The notes beneath the pieces are model-generated. The model ran no database searches. It was not told the DNA's origin and saw only the letters and a list, made by a program, of their open reading frames with translations. Both the position numbers and the translations under genes were made by a program. A stretch of 64,000 bases of DNA from Nocardioides psychrotolerans (GTDB taxonomy: Bacteria > Actinomycetota > Actinomycetes > Propionibacteriales > Nocardioidaceae), in contig NZ_FOQG01000002.1 of NCBI RefSeq assembly GCF_900113685.1, forward strand, positions 213,404-277,403, in the 5' to 3' direction. This document shows positions 1 through 7,396 of the stretch, piece after piece (position 1 is the stretch's first letter; the number at the start of each line of letters is the position of its first letter).

Positions 1-120
1 AAGAAGGCGGCTCCGGCGAAGAAGGCGGCACCTGCTGCCAAGAAGGCGGCTCCGGCCAAGAAGGCAGCACCTGCTGCCAAGAAGGCACCTGCGAAGAAGG
101 CTCCCGCCAAGAAGTCCTGA
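1..120 (+). CDS. hup: C-terminal tail of HU-type histone-like DNA-binding protein (partial, 5' end outside window)
   Basis: Only the last 39 codons and the TGA stop are present. They read as repeated Lys-Lys-Ala-Ala-Pro-Ala units ending in Lys-Lys-Ser. This composition is typical of the basic C-terminal extension of actinobacterial HU proteins (HupB/HupS), which binds DNA and is a target of acetylation in mycobacteria. The globular HU domain would lie to the left of the window, so the assignment rests on the tail and on its being followed by fbiD. Other Lys/Ala/Pro-rich actinobacterial proteins, for example histone H1-like ones, cannot be excluded. Confidence 0.75.
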   Translation, partial: KKAAPAKKAAPAAKKAAPAKKAAPAAKKAPAKKAPAKKS

Positions 121-130
121 ACCACCACGA

Positions 131-161
131 ACGGGCCGTCCTCCATCGGGGGACGGCCCGT
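131..161. terminator. Bidirectional intrinsic terminator between convergent hup and fbiD
   Basis: A perfect 11-bp inverted repeat (131-141 with 151-161) with a 9-nt loop lies between the stop of the HU gene and the end of the minus-strand fbiD. There is no strong T-run, as is common for actinobacterial terminators. Its position between two convergent genes suits termination from both sides. Confidence 0.75.
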
Positions 162-163
162 CG

Positions 164-793
164 TCATGTCAGGTCGAGCTCTGCGACGAGAGCGGCGGTC
201 TCCGGCCCGAGCCCCAGGGACCGGGCGTCGCGCAGGTCGTCGAGGTCGTCCACGTCACGCCGCAGCGAAGGCAGGTCGAGTCCGACCTCGACCCCGCCGG
301 AAGCGCGGTGCGCACGACGAGAGCCGACGCCGAACTCGGGGTCGAACTCGTCGTACGGCGCCGTGTAGAGCGTCGTTCCGACGCCCTCGGCGTCAGGTGC
401 GAACGACGGCCCGCCGGGCACGACCGAGGCGAGGGCCCGGCTGAGGTCAGCGGGCCGGAGGGATGGCAGGTCGGCGCAGAGCGCGGCCGGCGTGAGGTCG
501 GGGAAGCGGCGTCGCGCCTCCGCCACGGCCTGGCGCAACGCGGCATTGAGGTCGTTGGTGTCGCCGTCGGGGATGGTCACGCAGCCGAGGCTCTCGAACT
601 CCCGGGAGAACGCGGCGTCATCGGTCGCGACGAGCACGGCATCGACGTGCTCCGTGGCCAGGCAGGCGGCCACGGTGTCGAGGGCGAAGGCGCGCGCGAG
701 GGCGCGACGCTGTCGGTCGTCGAGACCTGTCATCCGGGACTTGCCGTGCGCCGGGGGCTTGACCGGCACCACGACGACGTAGGACGTGACCAC
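164..793 (-). CDS. fbiD: Phosphoenolpyruvate / 2-phospho-L-lactate guanylyltransferase (CofC/FbiD family)
   Basis: A 209-residue protein starting at GTG. It shows the CofC pattern: an N-terminal nucleotide-binding strand with PVKPPAHGKSR (about residues 10-20), an acidic motif in the middle (LCADLPSL) and the FGVGS-type segment near residue 155. In Actinobacteria this enzyme (FbiD) activates phosphoenolpyruvate with GTP to start the side chain of coenzyme F420. The length is normal for the family. It is convergent with the HU gene and divergent from plsC, so it is probably transcribed alone. The N-terminal PVK motif and LPSL support the family call; substrate choice (PEP or 2-phospholactate) cannot be read from sequence. 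Confidence 0.85.
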   Translation of the reverse strand: MVTSYVVVVPVKPPAHGKSRMTGLDDRQRRALARAFALDTVAACLATEHVDAVLVATDDAAFSREFESLGCVTIPDGDTNDLNAALRQAVAEARRRFPDLTPAALCADLPSLRPADLSRALASVVPGGPSFAPDAEGVGTTLYTAPYDEFDPEFGVGSRRAHRASGGVEVGLDLPSLRRDVDDLDDLRDARSLGLGPETAALVAELDLT

Positions 794-853
794 CCCACGA
801 TCCTGTCAGGAGACTCGGCGCGGCGAGACGGTGGCCTCGGTCACGTCGGCGAG

Positions 854-859
854 TAACCT
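854..859 (+). promoter_or_regulatory. -10 element TAACCT of a likely leaderless plsC transcript
   Basis: TAACCT ends 8 nt before the GTG at 868, the spacing expected if transcription starts at the start codon. It fits the TANNNT consensus and favours the GTG at 868 over the in-frame ATG at 883. Confidence 0.5.
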
Positions 860-867
860 GCACTCCC

Positions 868-1626
868 GTGAAGGTTCGCACAATGCAGGAGAAGCGCCGA
901 CCGGGATTCGCGTTCGCCGTGGCGATCGTGAAGCCGGTGCTGCTTGCCACGACGACCCACGACTGGATCGACGGCGAGAAGCTGCCGGCCAGCGGGGGGT
1001 GTGTCGTGGTGCTCAACCACGTCTCCCACGTCGACCCGCTCACGGCGGCCCACCTGGTCTACGACCACGGGCGTGTGCCGCACTACCTGGCCAAGTCGAG
1101 CCTCTTCGGGAACTTGGTGCTGGGCTTCCTCATGCGTGCGGCCGGCCAGATCCCCGTGGAGCGGGCCAGCAGCAACGCGGTCGGTGCCTTCACCGCGGCG
1201 GTGGATGCCGTGCGCGCGGGCAAGGTCGTGGTGGTCTACCCCGAGGGCACCATCACCCGCGACCCCGACCTGTGGCCGATGACGGGCAAGTCCGGCGCCG
1301 CCCGCATCGCCCTCGAGACCGGCTGCCCGGTCATCCCGGTCGGTCAGTGGGGTGCCCACCGCATCCTCTACCCCTACGCCAGCAAGCCCGACCTCTTCCC
1401 GCGCAAGCTGATCCGGATGAAGGTCGGCGACCCGCTCGACCTGTCCGACCTGGCTGACCAGCCACGCGGCCACGTCGTCATCAAGGAGGCGACCGACCGC
1501 ATCATGGCGGCGATCACCGGTCTCGTGGAGGACGTCCGGGGCGAGAGCGCCCCCGCCGAACGGTTCGACATGCGCAAGGTCGGCACCCGCCCGGCCAGCA
1601 CCCCCGACACGAAGGACGAGCTGTGA
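868..1626 (+). CDS. plsC: 1-acyl-sn-glycerol-3-phosphate acyltransferase family protein (PlsC-like)
   Basis: A 252-residue acyltransferase. The catalytic HX4D box is seen as NHVSHVD (His51, Asp56) and the substrate-binding block as YPEGT (PEGT at about 125-128), both diagnostic of the LPLAT/PlsC fold that transfers an acyl chain to lysophosphatidate at the membrane. The stop overlaps the GTG of gpsA by 4 nt, so it is co-translated with the enzyme that makes glycerol-3-phosphate; the two form a short phospholipid-precursor operon. The Lys/Arg-rich start and the final 25 polar residues are typical. An acyl acceptor other than lysophosphatidate is possible. Confidence 0.88.
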   Translation: MKVRTMQEKRRPGFAFAVAIVKPVLLATTTHDWIDGEKLPASGGCVVVLNHVSHVDPLTAAHLVYDHGRVPHYLAKSSLFGNLVLGFLMRAAGQIPVERASSNAVGAFTAAVDAVRAGKVVVVYPEGTITRDPDLWPMTGKSGAARIALETGCPVIPVGQWGAHRILYPYASKPDLFPRKLIRMKVGDPLDLSDLADQPRGHVVIKEATDRIMAAITGLVEDVRGESAPAERFDMRKVGTRPASTPDTKDEL

Positions 1627-2627
1627 GCACGAAGATCGCGATCCTCGGAGCCGGTTCCTGGGGGACGGCGTTCTCCATCGTGCTCGCCGACGGTGGCAAC
1701 GACGTCACGATCTGGGGGCGGCGCGCGGAGGTCTGCGCCACCATCAACGATCAGCACGAGAACGTCGACTACCTGCCCGGCATCGAGCTGCCCTCGGCCG
1801 TCAACGCCACGCACGACCCCGAGAAGGCCCTCGCCGACGCCGACGTCGTGGTGCTCGCGGTCCCCTCCCAGTCCTTGCGCGCCAACCTCGTCGAGTGGGC
1901 GCCGTACGTCGGCAAGGACGCCGTCATGGTCTCGCTGATGAAGGGCGTCGAGCTCGGCAGCCTCAAGCGGATGAGCGAGGTGATCGCCGAGGTGACCGGA
2001 GCCGGGCCTGAGCGGATCGCGGTCATCAGCGGCCCCAACCTGGCCAAGGAGATCGCCCGTCGCGAACCCGCGGCGTCGGTGGTCGCGTGCGAGGACGAGG
2101 ACGTGGCGCGGATGCTCCAGGCCCGCGTGCACTCACCGGCCTTCCGGCCCTACACCAGCGTCGATGTGCTCGGCTGCGAGCTCGGCGGCGCCTACAAGAA
2201 CGTCGTGGCCCTGTCGGTCGGCATGGCCGTGGGTCTCGGCTTCGGCGACAACACGACCGCCTCGGTGATCACCCGTGGCCTGGCGGAGACGGCCCGACTC
2301 GCGATGAAGCTCGGCGCCAACCCGCTCACCCTGATGGGTCTCGCGGGGCTCGGCGACCTCGTCGCGACATGCTCCTCCCCGCTCTCGCGCAACCGGACCT
2401 TCGGGGAGAACCTCGGCAAGGGCATGACCACCGAGGAGATCATCGCCTCGACGCGTCAGGTCGCCGAGGGCGCCAAGTCCTGCTCGTCGCTGCTGGCGCT
2501 GGCCAACCAGTCGGGCGTCGATGCCCCGGTCGCGCACCACGTCGACGCGGTGGTCGCGGGCACGATGACGGCCAAGGACATGGTCGACGCGTTCATCGCA
2601 CGCGACACCAAGGCCGAGACTGACTGA
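1623..2627 (+). CDS. gpsA: NAD(P)+-dependent glycerol-3-phosphate dehydrogenase GpsA
   Basis: A 334-residue enzyme that reduces dihydroxyacetone phosphate to sn-glycerol-3-phosphate for phospholipid synthesis. The N-terminal Rossmann motif GAGSWGTA (residues 9-16), the SGPNLAKEIA segment and the C-terminal LGGAYKNVVAL and GLGDLVATC motifs are all present and the length is normal. The GTG start overlaps the stop of plsC in a GTGA arrangement, which fixes the start and points to translational coupling. It is convergent with the downstream trans-sulfuration gene. Confidence 0.97.
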   Translation: MSTKIAILGAGSWGTAFSIVLADGGNDVTIWGRRAEVCATINDQHENVDYLPGIELPSAVNATHDPEKALADADVVVLAVPSQSLRANLVEWAPYVGKDAVMVSLMKGVELGSLKRMSEVIAEVTGAGPERIAVISGPNLAKEIARREPAASVVACEDEDVARMLQARVHSPAFRPYTSVDVLGCELGGAYKNVVALSVGMAVGLGFGDNTTASVITRGLAETARLAMKLGANPLTLMGLAGLGDLVATCSSPLSRNRTFGENLGKGMTTEEIIASTRQVAEGAKSCSSLLALANQSGVDAPVAHHVDAVVAGTMTAKDMVDAFIARDTKAETD

Positions 2628-2721
2628 GCGGCCGGCTGGTCCGCGTGGGCGGTGGACCTTGGGAGGTATGACGAGTGCGGGATCGCCCACAGGTCACCGC
2701 CACCCGTCGGCGCGCCGACCC

Positions 2722-3798
2722 TCAGACGACCAGCGTGTCCAACGCCGAGCCGAGGTCGCGCCACAGGTCCTCGACGTCCTCGATGCCCACGGAGAGCCGC
2801 ACCAGGCCTTCCGGGATCGTGGTCGGCTCGGCCTTCCAGCGGCGCCGGCGCTCGAAGGTCGACTCGACACCACCGAGGCTGGTCGCGTGGACCCACAGCC
2901 TGGTCTTCTGCACCAGCAGGTCGGCGGCCAACGCCTCGCCGGCCAGCACGATCGAGACGATGCCTCCGAAGCCGGGGTAGCGGACCTCGCTGATCGCCGG
3001 GTGCTCGCGCAGGCGCTCGACGAGCGTGGTGGCGTTCGCCTGGGCCCGCTCGACACGCAGGTGGAGCGTGCGCAGCCCGCGCAGCGCGAGGTAGGCCTCG
3101 AGGGTGCCCGGCGTCGATCCGAGGAGGTCGCGGCGGCCCTTGAGCACACCGTAGAGCTCGTCGTCGGCGGTGACGATCGCGCCCATGAGGACGTCGCTGT
3201 GGCCGGCGAGGTACTTGGTGACGGAGTGCACGACGATGTCGGCCCCCATCGTCAGCGGCTGTTGGAGCAGCGGAGTGGCGAAGGTGTTGTCGACGACGAC
3301 GTAGGCACCCGCGTCGTGTGCGGCCTCGGCGATGGCGGCGATGTCGGCGACCTCCAGCGCGGGGTTGGTCGGGGACTCGAACCACACGAGCGCGGCGTCG
3401 ACGCAGGCGGCCGCGACGGCCGCGGTGTCGGTGATGTCGACGAGCTCGCTGGTGATGCGACCGCGGGACTCGAGGTCTGCCAGCTGGAGCAGCGTGCCGG
3501 TGTAGGAGTGCTGGGGGGCGACGACCTTGCCGCCCTGGCCGACCAGGTCGAGCACCGTCGAGACCGCGGCCATGCCGCTGGCGTAGCTGAGGCAGCGACC
3601 ACCCTCCAGGGCGCCGAGTGCCTCCTCGAACGCCGCCCAGGTGGGGTTGCCGTAACGGCCGTACTCACGGTCGCCACCGGCGACGTACGTCGAGGTCATC
3701 GTGATCGGGGTGTTGAGGGGCTCGTCGGACACGTGCGGGGGGCGTCCGGCGGTCACCGCGATGGTCGCTGGCTGCAGGTCGGGCGAGTCCTCGGTCAT
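2722..3798 (-). CDS. PLP-dependent trans-sulfuration enzyme (cystathionine gamma-synthase/lyase family)
   Basis: A 358-residue Cys/Met metabolism PLP enzyme. The PLP-binding lysine is in [15 protein letters not shown] (Lys195). The YGRYGNPT segment, with its Arg/Tyr that contact the phosphate of the neighbouring subunit, is near residue 46, and FESPTNP is near 140. Family members make cystathionine from O-acylhomoserine and cysteine, or cleave it. The protein is a little shorter than the usual 380-400 residues. Synthase and lyase activity cannot be separated from sequence alone. It stands alone on the minus strand, head to head with ddl about 30 nt away. Confidence 0.88.
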   Translation of the reverse strand: MTEDSPDLQPATIAVTAGRPPHVSDEPLNTPITMTSTYVAGGDREYGRYGNPTWAAFEEALGALEGGRCLSYASGMAAVSTVLDLVGQGGKVVAPQHSYTGTLLQLADLESRGRITSELVDITDTAAVAAACVDAALVWFESPTNPALEVADIAAIAEAAHDAGAYVVVDNTFATPLLQQPLTMGADIVVHSVTKYLAGHSDVLMGAIVTADDELYGVLKGRRDLLGSTPGTLEAYLALRGLRTLHLRVERAQANATTLVERLREHPAISEVRYPGFGGIVSIVLAGEALAADLLVQKTRLWVHATSLGGVESTFERRRRWKAEPTTIPEGLVRLSVGIEDVEDLWRDLGSALDTLVV

Positions 3799-3817
3799 GT
3801 CCGGAAGCCTAGGCCGA

Positions 3818-3823
3818 TAAGGT
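3818..3823 (+). promoter_or_regulatory. -10 element TAAGGT of a likely leaderless ddl transcript
   Basis: TAAGGT lies 7 nt before the ATG of ddl with no Shine-Dalgarno between, matching the leaderless pattern seen at several other genes here. The whole divergent spacer to the trans-sulfuration gene is only 32 nt, so both promoters must overlap the neighbouring gene. Confidence 0.55.
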
Positions 3824-3830
3824 CGTTGCG

Positions 3831-4961
3831 ATGAACGCGACCACCCCCGAGAGCCGCAAGCCCCGCGTCGCCGTCGTCTTCGGCGGCCGCTCCAGCGAGC
3901 ACGCGATCTCGTGCGTCACAGCCGGCAGCGTCCTGAAGGCCATCGACCGCGACGTCTACGACGTGGTGCCGATCGGCATCGCCACCGACGGACGCTGGGT
4001 GCTCGAGAGCGGGGACCCGGACCGGCTGCGCATCGAGGGAGTCGGCCGACTGCCGAGCGTGGACGGCGAGAGGGCACCGGTGGCGCTGGCGCAGCAGGCC
4101 GCGAGCACCGACCTGGTCGTCACCGAGCCCTCCCAGCCCCCGCGCACCCTCGGCGAGGTCGACGTCGTCTTCCCGCTGCTGCACGGGCCGTGGGGCGAGG
4201 ACGGCACCATCCAGGGCATGTTCGAGATGGCAGGCGTGAGGTACGTCGGCGCGGGCGTGCTCGCCTCGGCCGTCAGCATGGACAAGGCCTATATGAAGGT
4301 CGTGCTCACTGCTGCAGGCCTGCCCGTCCTGCCCTCGGTCACGATCACCGCGCGAGACTGGGCCCGCGACGCCGGGGCGTGCCGCGCGCAGGCCGACGAG
4401 CTCGGCTACCCCCTCTTCGTGAAACCCGCTCGCGGTGGCTCGAGCATCGGCATCTCCAAGGTCCACGACGCCACCGAGCTCGACGCCGGCCTCGAGGAGG
4501 CGCACCGTCACGACCCCAAGGCGCTCGTCGAGGTCTCGGCCGAGGGCGCCCGCGAGGTCGAGTGCGGGGTCCTCCAGGCCCTGGACGGCACTCCCGAGAC
4601 CAGCCAGCCCGCCGAGCTGCGGGTCGGCAGCGACCACGAGTTCTACGACTTCGCCGCCAAGTACCTCCCCGGTGAGCACACCGAGATCGACATCCCGGCC
4701 GAGCTGCCCCCGGGCGTCGCCGAGGAGCTGCGGGCGCTGGCGGCCCGGGCGTTCGAGGCAGTGAGCTGCGAGGGACTGGCCAGGGTCGACTTCTTCGTGA
4801 TGCCCGACAGCTCCCTGGTCGTCAACGAGATCAACACGATGCCGGGCTTCACGCCGACCTCGATGTATCCCCAGATGTGGGCGGCGAGCGGCGTGCCCTA
4901 TCCCGAGCTCGTCGACCGGCTGATCCGGCTTGCCCTCGCGCGCGACACCGGCCTGCGCTGA
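3831..4961 (+). CDS. ddl: D-alanine--D-alanine ligase
   Basis: A 376-residue ATP-grasp ligase that makes D-Ala-D-Ala for peptidoglycan. Visible family blocks are the N-terminal FGGRSSEHAISC (about residues 14-25), the central LHGPWGEDGT, the ATP-grasp segment FVKPARGGSSIGISK and the C-terminal metal and substrate site NEINTMPGFTPTSMYP. The length is normal for actinobacterial Ddl. The product ends 3 nt from the end of the convergent lipoprotein gene, leaving almost no space for a terminator. Confidence 0.97.
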   Translation: MNATTPESRKPRVAVVFGGRSSEHAISCVTAGSVLKAIDRDVYDVVPIGIATDGRWVLESGDPDRLRIEGVGRLPSVDGERAPVALAQQAASTDLVVTEPSQPPRTLGEVDVVFPLLHGPWGEDGTIQGMFEMAGVRYVGAGVLASAVSMDKAYMKVVLTAAGLPVLPSVTITARDWARDAGACRAQADELGYPLFVKPARGGSSIGISKVHDATELDAGLEEAHRHDPKALVEVSAEGAREVECGVLQALDGTPETSQPAELRVGSDHEFYDFAAKYLPGEHTEIDIPAELPPGVAEELRALAARAFEAVSCEGLARVDFFVMPDSSLVVNEINTMPGFTPTSMYPQMWAASGVPYPELVDRLIRLALARDTGLR

Positions 4962-4964
4962 GGG

Positions 4965-5501
4965 TCAGGTGCAGGGCTGCTCGAGGCGCAACGTCGACTT
5001 CACGGCCTCCGTGAGGTCGGTCAGCGCCGCGGACACGCCGTCGGGGCGGTAGTCCGCCGGCACCACGAGCTGGATGAGTGGGCGGTAGCTCACCGCGGTC
5101 ACGGTGACCTGCTCGTCCTGCGCGTCCTCCTCCAGCGAGTCGGGCGGCGCGAACCAACCCACCCCGTTGACGTCGTCGCAGGTCGAGAACGGGTCGTAGT
5201 CGTCGGGCAGCGCGACCCCGCACGTCAGGACGATGGCCGGGTCGCCCCAGGCCGCACCGAGCGCGTCGGCCGGCTCCACGTCGACCTGCTCGAGGTCGTT
5301 GAGCGTCGCGGGCAGGGCGTCGACCAGCTGCTCGCATGCCTGCTGGTCCTCGGTCCCGAGGTCGGCCGAGGCGATCTCGGGCGTGCTGCTGCAGGCGCTC
5401 AGGAGCAGCGAGAGCGTGGCGAGCGTCGGGAAGGCAGCGGACGCGGCGACGCCCCGGACCCGAGCGGGTCCGGGGCGTCGCCGGAAGTGCGTGAGGCTCA
5501 A
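4965..5501 (-). CDS. DUF3515 family lipoprotein
   Basis: A predicted 178-residue secreted lipoprotein. No ATG or GTG exists at a sensible place, so I chose the TTG at 5501; the open frame itself runs further upstream through the Lrp-like gene. From this start there is a basic N-terminus, a hydrophobic stretch and a lipobox LSAC with Cys at about residue 37, then SSTPEIA. The mature part is acidic and fits the actinobacterial DUF3515 family, of unknown function. It follows the Lrp-like gene after 11 nt and may be in its operon. The exact start is uncertain. Confidence 0.75.
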   Translation of the reverse strand: MSLTHFRRRPGPARVRGVAASAAFPTLATLSLLLSACSSTPEIASADLGTEDQQACEQLVDALPATLNDLEQVDVEPADALGAAWGDPAIVLTCGVALPDDYDPFSTCDDVNGVGWFAPPDSLEEDAQDEQVTVTAVSYRPLIQLVVPADYRPDGVSAALTDLTEAVKSTLRLEQPCT

Positions 5502-5512
5502 GCGCCCGGTGC

Positions 5513-5749
5513 TCAGATGTGGACGACCGGGCAGGTCAGGGTGCGGGTGATCCCGTCGAGGGTCTGCACCTTGGCGACCACGAGCTTGCCCAGCTCGTCG
5601 ACGTTGCGCGCCTCGGCGCGCACGATGACGTCGTAGGGGCCGGTGACGTCCTCGGCGAGCGTCACGCCCTTGACCGCGGCGATCGCCTTGGCGACCTCGG
5701 CGGCCTTGCCGACGTCGGTCTGGATCAGGATGTACGCCTGGACGACCAT
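5513..5749 (-). CDS. Stand-alone Lrp/AsnC ligand-binding (RAM) domain protein
   Basis: A 78-residue protein that is only the effector-binding half of an Lrp/AsnC regulator: an alpha/beta sandwich starting MVVQAYILIQ, with the GPYDVIVRAEA strand in the middle and no DNA-binding helix-turn-helix. Such proteins form decamers that bind amino acids in other bacteria; the role here is unknown. A GGGAGACACCC ribosome site precedes the ATG at 5749. An inverted repeat lies upstream (5770-5787). The lipoprotein gene follows directly. Confidence 0.85.
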   Translation of the reverse strand: MVVQAYILIQTDVGKAAEVAKAIAAVKGVTLAEDVTGPYDVIVRAEARNVDELGKLVVAKVQTLDGITRTLTCPVVHI

Positions 5750-5769
5750 GGGTGTCTCCCTCAGCTGAC

Positions 5770-5787
5770 GATGTCTCGTGCGACATC
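5770..5787. promoter_or_regulatory. Inverted repeat GATGTC-N6-GACATC between the Lrp-like gene and thiL
   Basis: Two perfect 6-bp arms separated by 6 nt lie about 20 nt upstream of the minus-strand Lrp-like gene, in the 147-nt divergent spacer to thiL. The size and spacing suit a dimeric regulator. No regulator is identified. Confidence 0.3.
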
Positions 5788-5896
5788 TGTGTGTCGGTGC
5801 GTGGATCAGTGTGACGGCCAACCTATCGGACCGCTCACGGGTGTCCATAGCCGTCCCCGGTCGGGGAGCCGCGCACGCATCTGGTGGGATGGGGTC

Positions 5897-6850
5897 ATGC
5901 CTCTCCCGCCCGACGCGACCCTGGCCGACGCCGGTGAGTTCGGCCTCATCTCCGACCTCGTGGCGCTCTTCCCCCAGGGCGAGCACGTCCTGATCGGGCC
6001 GGGCGACGACGCCGCGGTGCTGCGGATCCGCAACGGGCACGTGGTGGTCTCCACCGACCTCATGGTCGAGGGACGTCACTTCCGCCGTGACTGGGCCTCG
6101 GCCGAGGACGTCGGGCACCGAGCGGCGGCGCAGAACCTCTCCGACATCAACGCGATGGGCGGCCGGGCGCACTCCCTGACCGTCGGCCTGGCGGCCCCGC
6201 CCGACCTCCCGGTCCGGTGGGCGCTGGACTTCGCTGCCGGCTTCGCGGCCGAGTGCGCGCTCGTCGGTGCCAGCGTCGTCGGGGGAGATGTCACCCGCGC
6301 CGACCAGGTCGTCATCGCAGTCACCGTCATCGGCGCCTGCACCCAGGCCCCGGTCGTGCGCTCCGGTGCCGGGCCCGGCGACGTCCTGGCGATCACCGGC
6401 CGCCAGGGCTGGGCCGCCGGGGGACTGGCCGTCCTGGGCCGCGGCTTCCGCTCCCCGCGGATCCTGGTCGAGGCCTACCGACGCCCCGAGCCGCCCTACG
6501 ACGCCGGCGCGATCGCCGCCGAGGCGGGCGCCACCGCGATGATCGACGTCTCCGACGGCCTCCTCGGCGACGCGGCCCACCTCGCCGAGGGCTCCGGGGT
6601 CAGCATCGACGTCCGTCGGGCGGCCTTCGAGATTCCCGAGCCCCTCCAGGCCGTCGCCGCCGCCACCGGCGCCGACCCCATCGAGTTCATCCTCGGAGGC
6701 GGCGACGACCACGCCCTGCTCGCCACCTTCCCCGACGCAGCATCAGTCCCCGACGGCTGGACGGTCGTCGGCGAGGTCCTCGAGGGCGACCCCGTCGTCA
6801 CCGTCGATGGCTCGGCGTACGACGGCGCCACCGGCTGGACCCACTTCTAG
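5897..6850 (+). CDS. thiL: Thiamine-monophosphate kinase
   Basis: A 317-residue kinase of the AIR-synthase (PurM) fold that phosphorylates thiamine monophosphate to the active diphosphate. The diagnostic IGPGDDAAVL (about residues 32-41), STDLMVEGRHF (about 52-62) and the glycine-rich FILGGGDDHALL near the C-terminus are visible. I place the start at the ATG 5897, where the ThiL homology begins; the open frame continues upstream but that part overlaps the leader of the divergent gene. It is followed by a 217-nt spacer and the convergent rpmB. Confidence 0.95.
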   Translation: MPLPPDATLADAGEFGLISDLVALFPQGEHVLIGPGDDAAVLRIRNGHVVVSTDLMVEGRHFRRDWASAEDVGHRAAAQNLSDINAMGGRAHSLTVGLAAPPDLPVRWALDFAAGFAAECALVGASVVGGDVTRADQVVIAVTVIGACTQAPVVRSGAGPGDVLAITGRQGWAAGGLAVLGRGFRSPRILVEAYRRPEPPYDAGAIAAEAGATAMIDVSDGLLGDAAHLAEGSGVSIDVRRAAFEIPEPLQAVAAATGADPIEFILGGGDDHALLATFPDAASVPDGWTVVGEVLEGDPVVTVDGSAYDGATGWTHF

Positions 6851-7018
6851 TTCCGCCGCCGTCGCGGCGAGATGGGGTCGCGTCGCCGGATCTGCTCCAG
6901 GCGCGGTCGCCCTGGCTCCCGGGCCATCGCGTGCGGTCTGCCCGTCTCGCCGAGGCAGGTGGCCAGGCAGGTCTCGGGCCGGTGCGCTGCACGGCTCGGT
7001 GTCGCGGGACGAAATGCA

Positions 7019-7050
7019 AGAAGACCGCCACCCGGAGGTGACGGTCTTCT
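7019..7050 (-). terminator. Intrinsic terminator of rpmB
   Basis: A 14-bp stem with a single mismatch (7019-7032 with 7037-7050) and a CGGA tetraloop lies 17 nt past the stop of rpmB. Read on the minus strand it is followed by a modest T-rich tail. Confidence 0.75.
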
Positions 7051-7067
7051 CGAAGCTGTGGCTCAGG

Positions 7068-7253
7068 TCAGCGAGAGACCTTGCCGGCCTTGAGGCAGCC
7101 GGTGCACACGTTGAGGCGCTTGGGGGTGCCGTTGACCTTGGCACGCACGCGCTGGATGTTGGGGTCGAAACGGCGCTTCGTGATCTTGCGCGACCATGGC
7201 CGGTTGTTGCCGAAGCCAGGCTTCTTGGCGCAGATGTCGCAGACGGCAGCCAC
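7068..7253 (-). CDS. rpmB: Large ribosomal subunit protein bL28 (zinc-ribbon form)
   Basis: A 61-residue ribosomal protein, the normal length. Two CXXC pairs, CDIC near the start and CTGC near residue 50, show the zinc-binding C+ form. In streptomycetes and mycobacteria C+ forms are exchanged for cysteine-free paralogues under zinc limitation; no C- paralogue is seen here. The GTG start at 7253 is preceded by AGGAG at 8 nt spacing, which fixes it even though the frame stays open upstream. It is divergent from the DAK2 gene and monocistronic, ending at its own terminator. Confidence 0.96.
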   Translation of the reverse strand: MAAVCDICAKKPGFGNNRPWSRKITKRRFDPNIQRVRAKVNGTPKRLNVCTGCLKAGKVSR

Positions 7254-7396
7254 GGTGATTGCTCCTGATGATCGAGGTGATGAACGAGGGGCCCGCAGAA
7301 CGGGCAACCGAGCAAGAGTATCCGACTGATGCCTGAGCAGAAAATCGTGCCGGTCCGACTAGTCTTGCCGCTCCGACCCCCGACCCGAGGCAGGCG

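Noticed and set aside
2647..2703. Imperfect inverted repeat between gpsA and the trans-sulfuration gene
   Set aside because: The arms need several mismatches and a loop of over 30 nt; I could not support a terminator.
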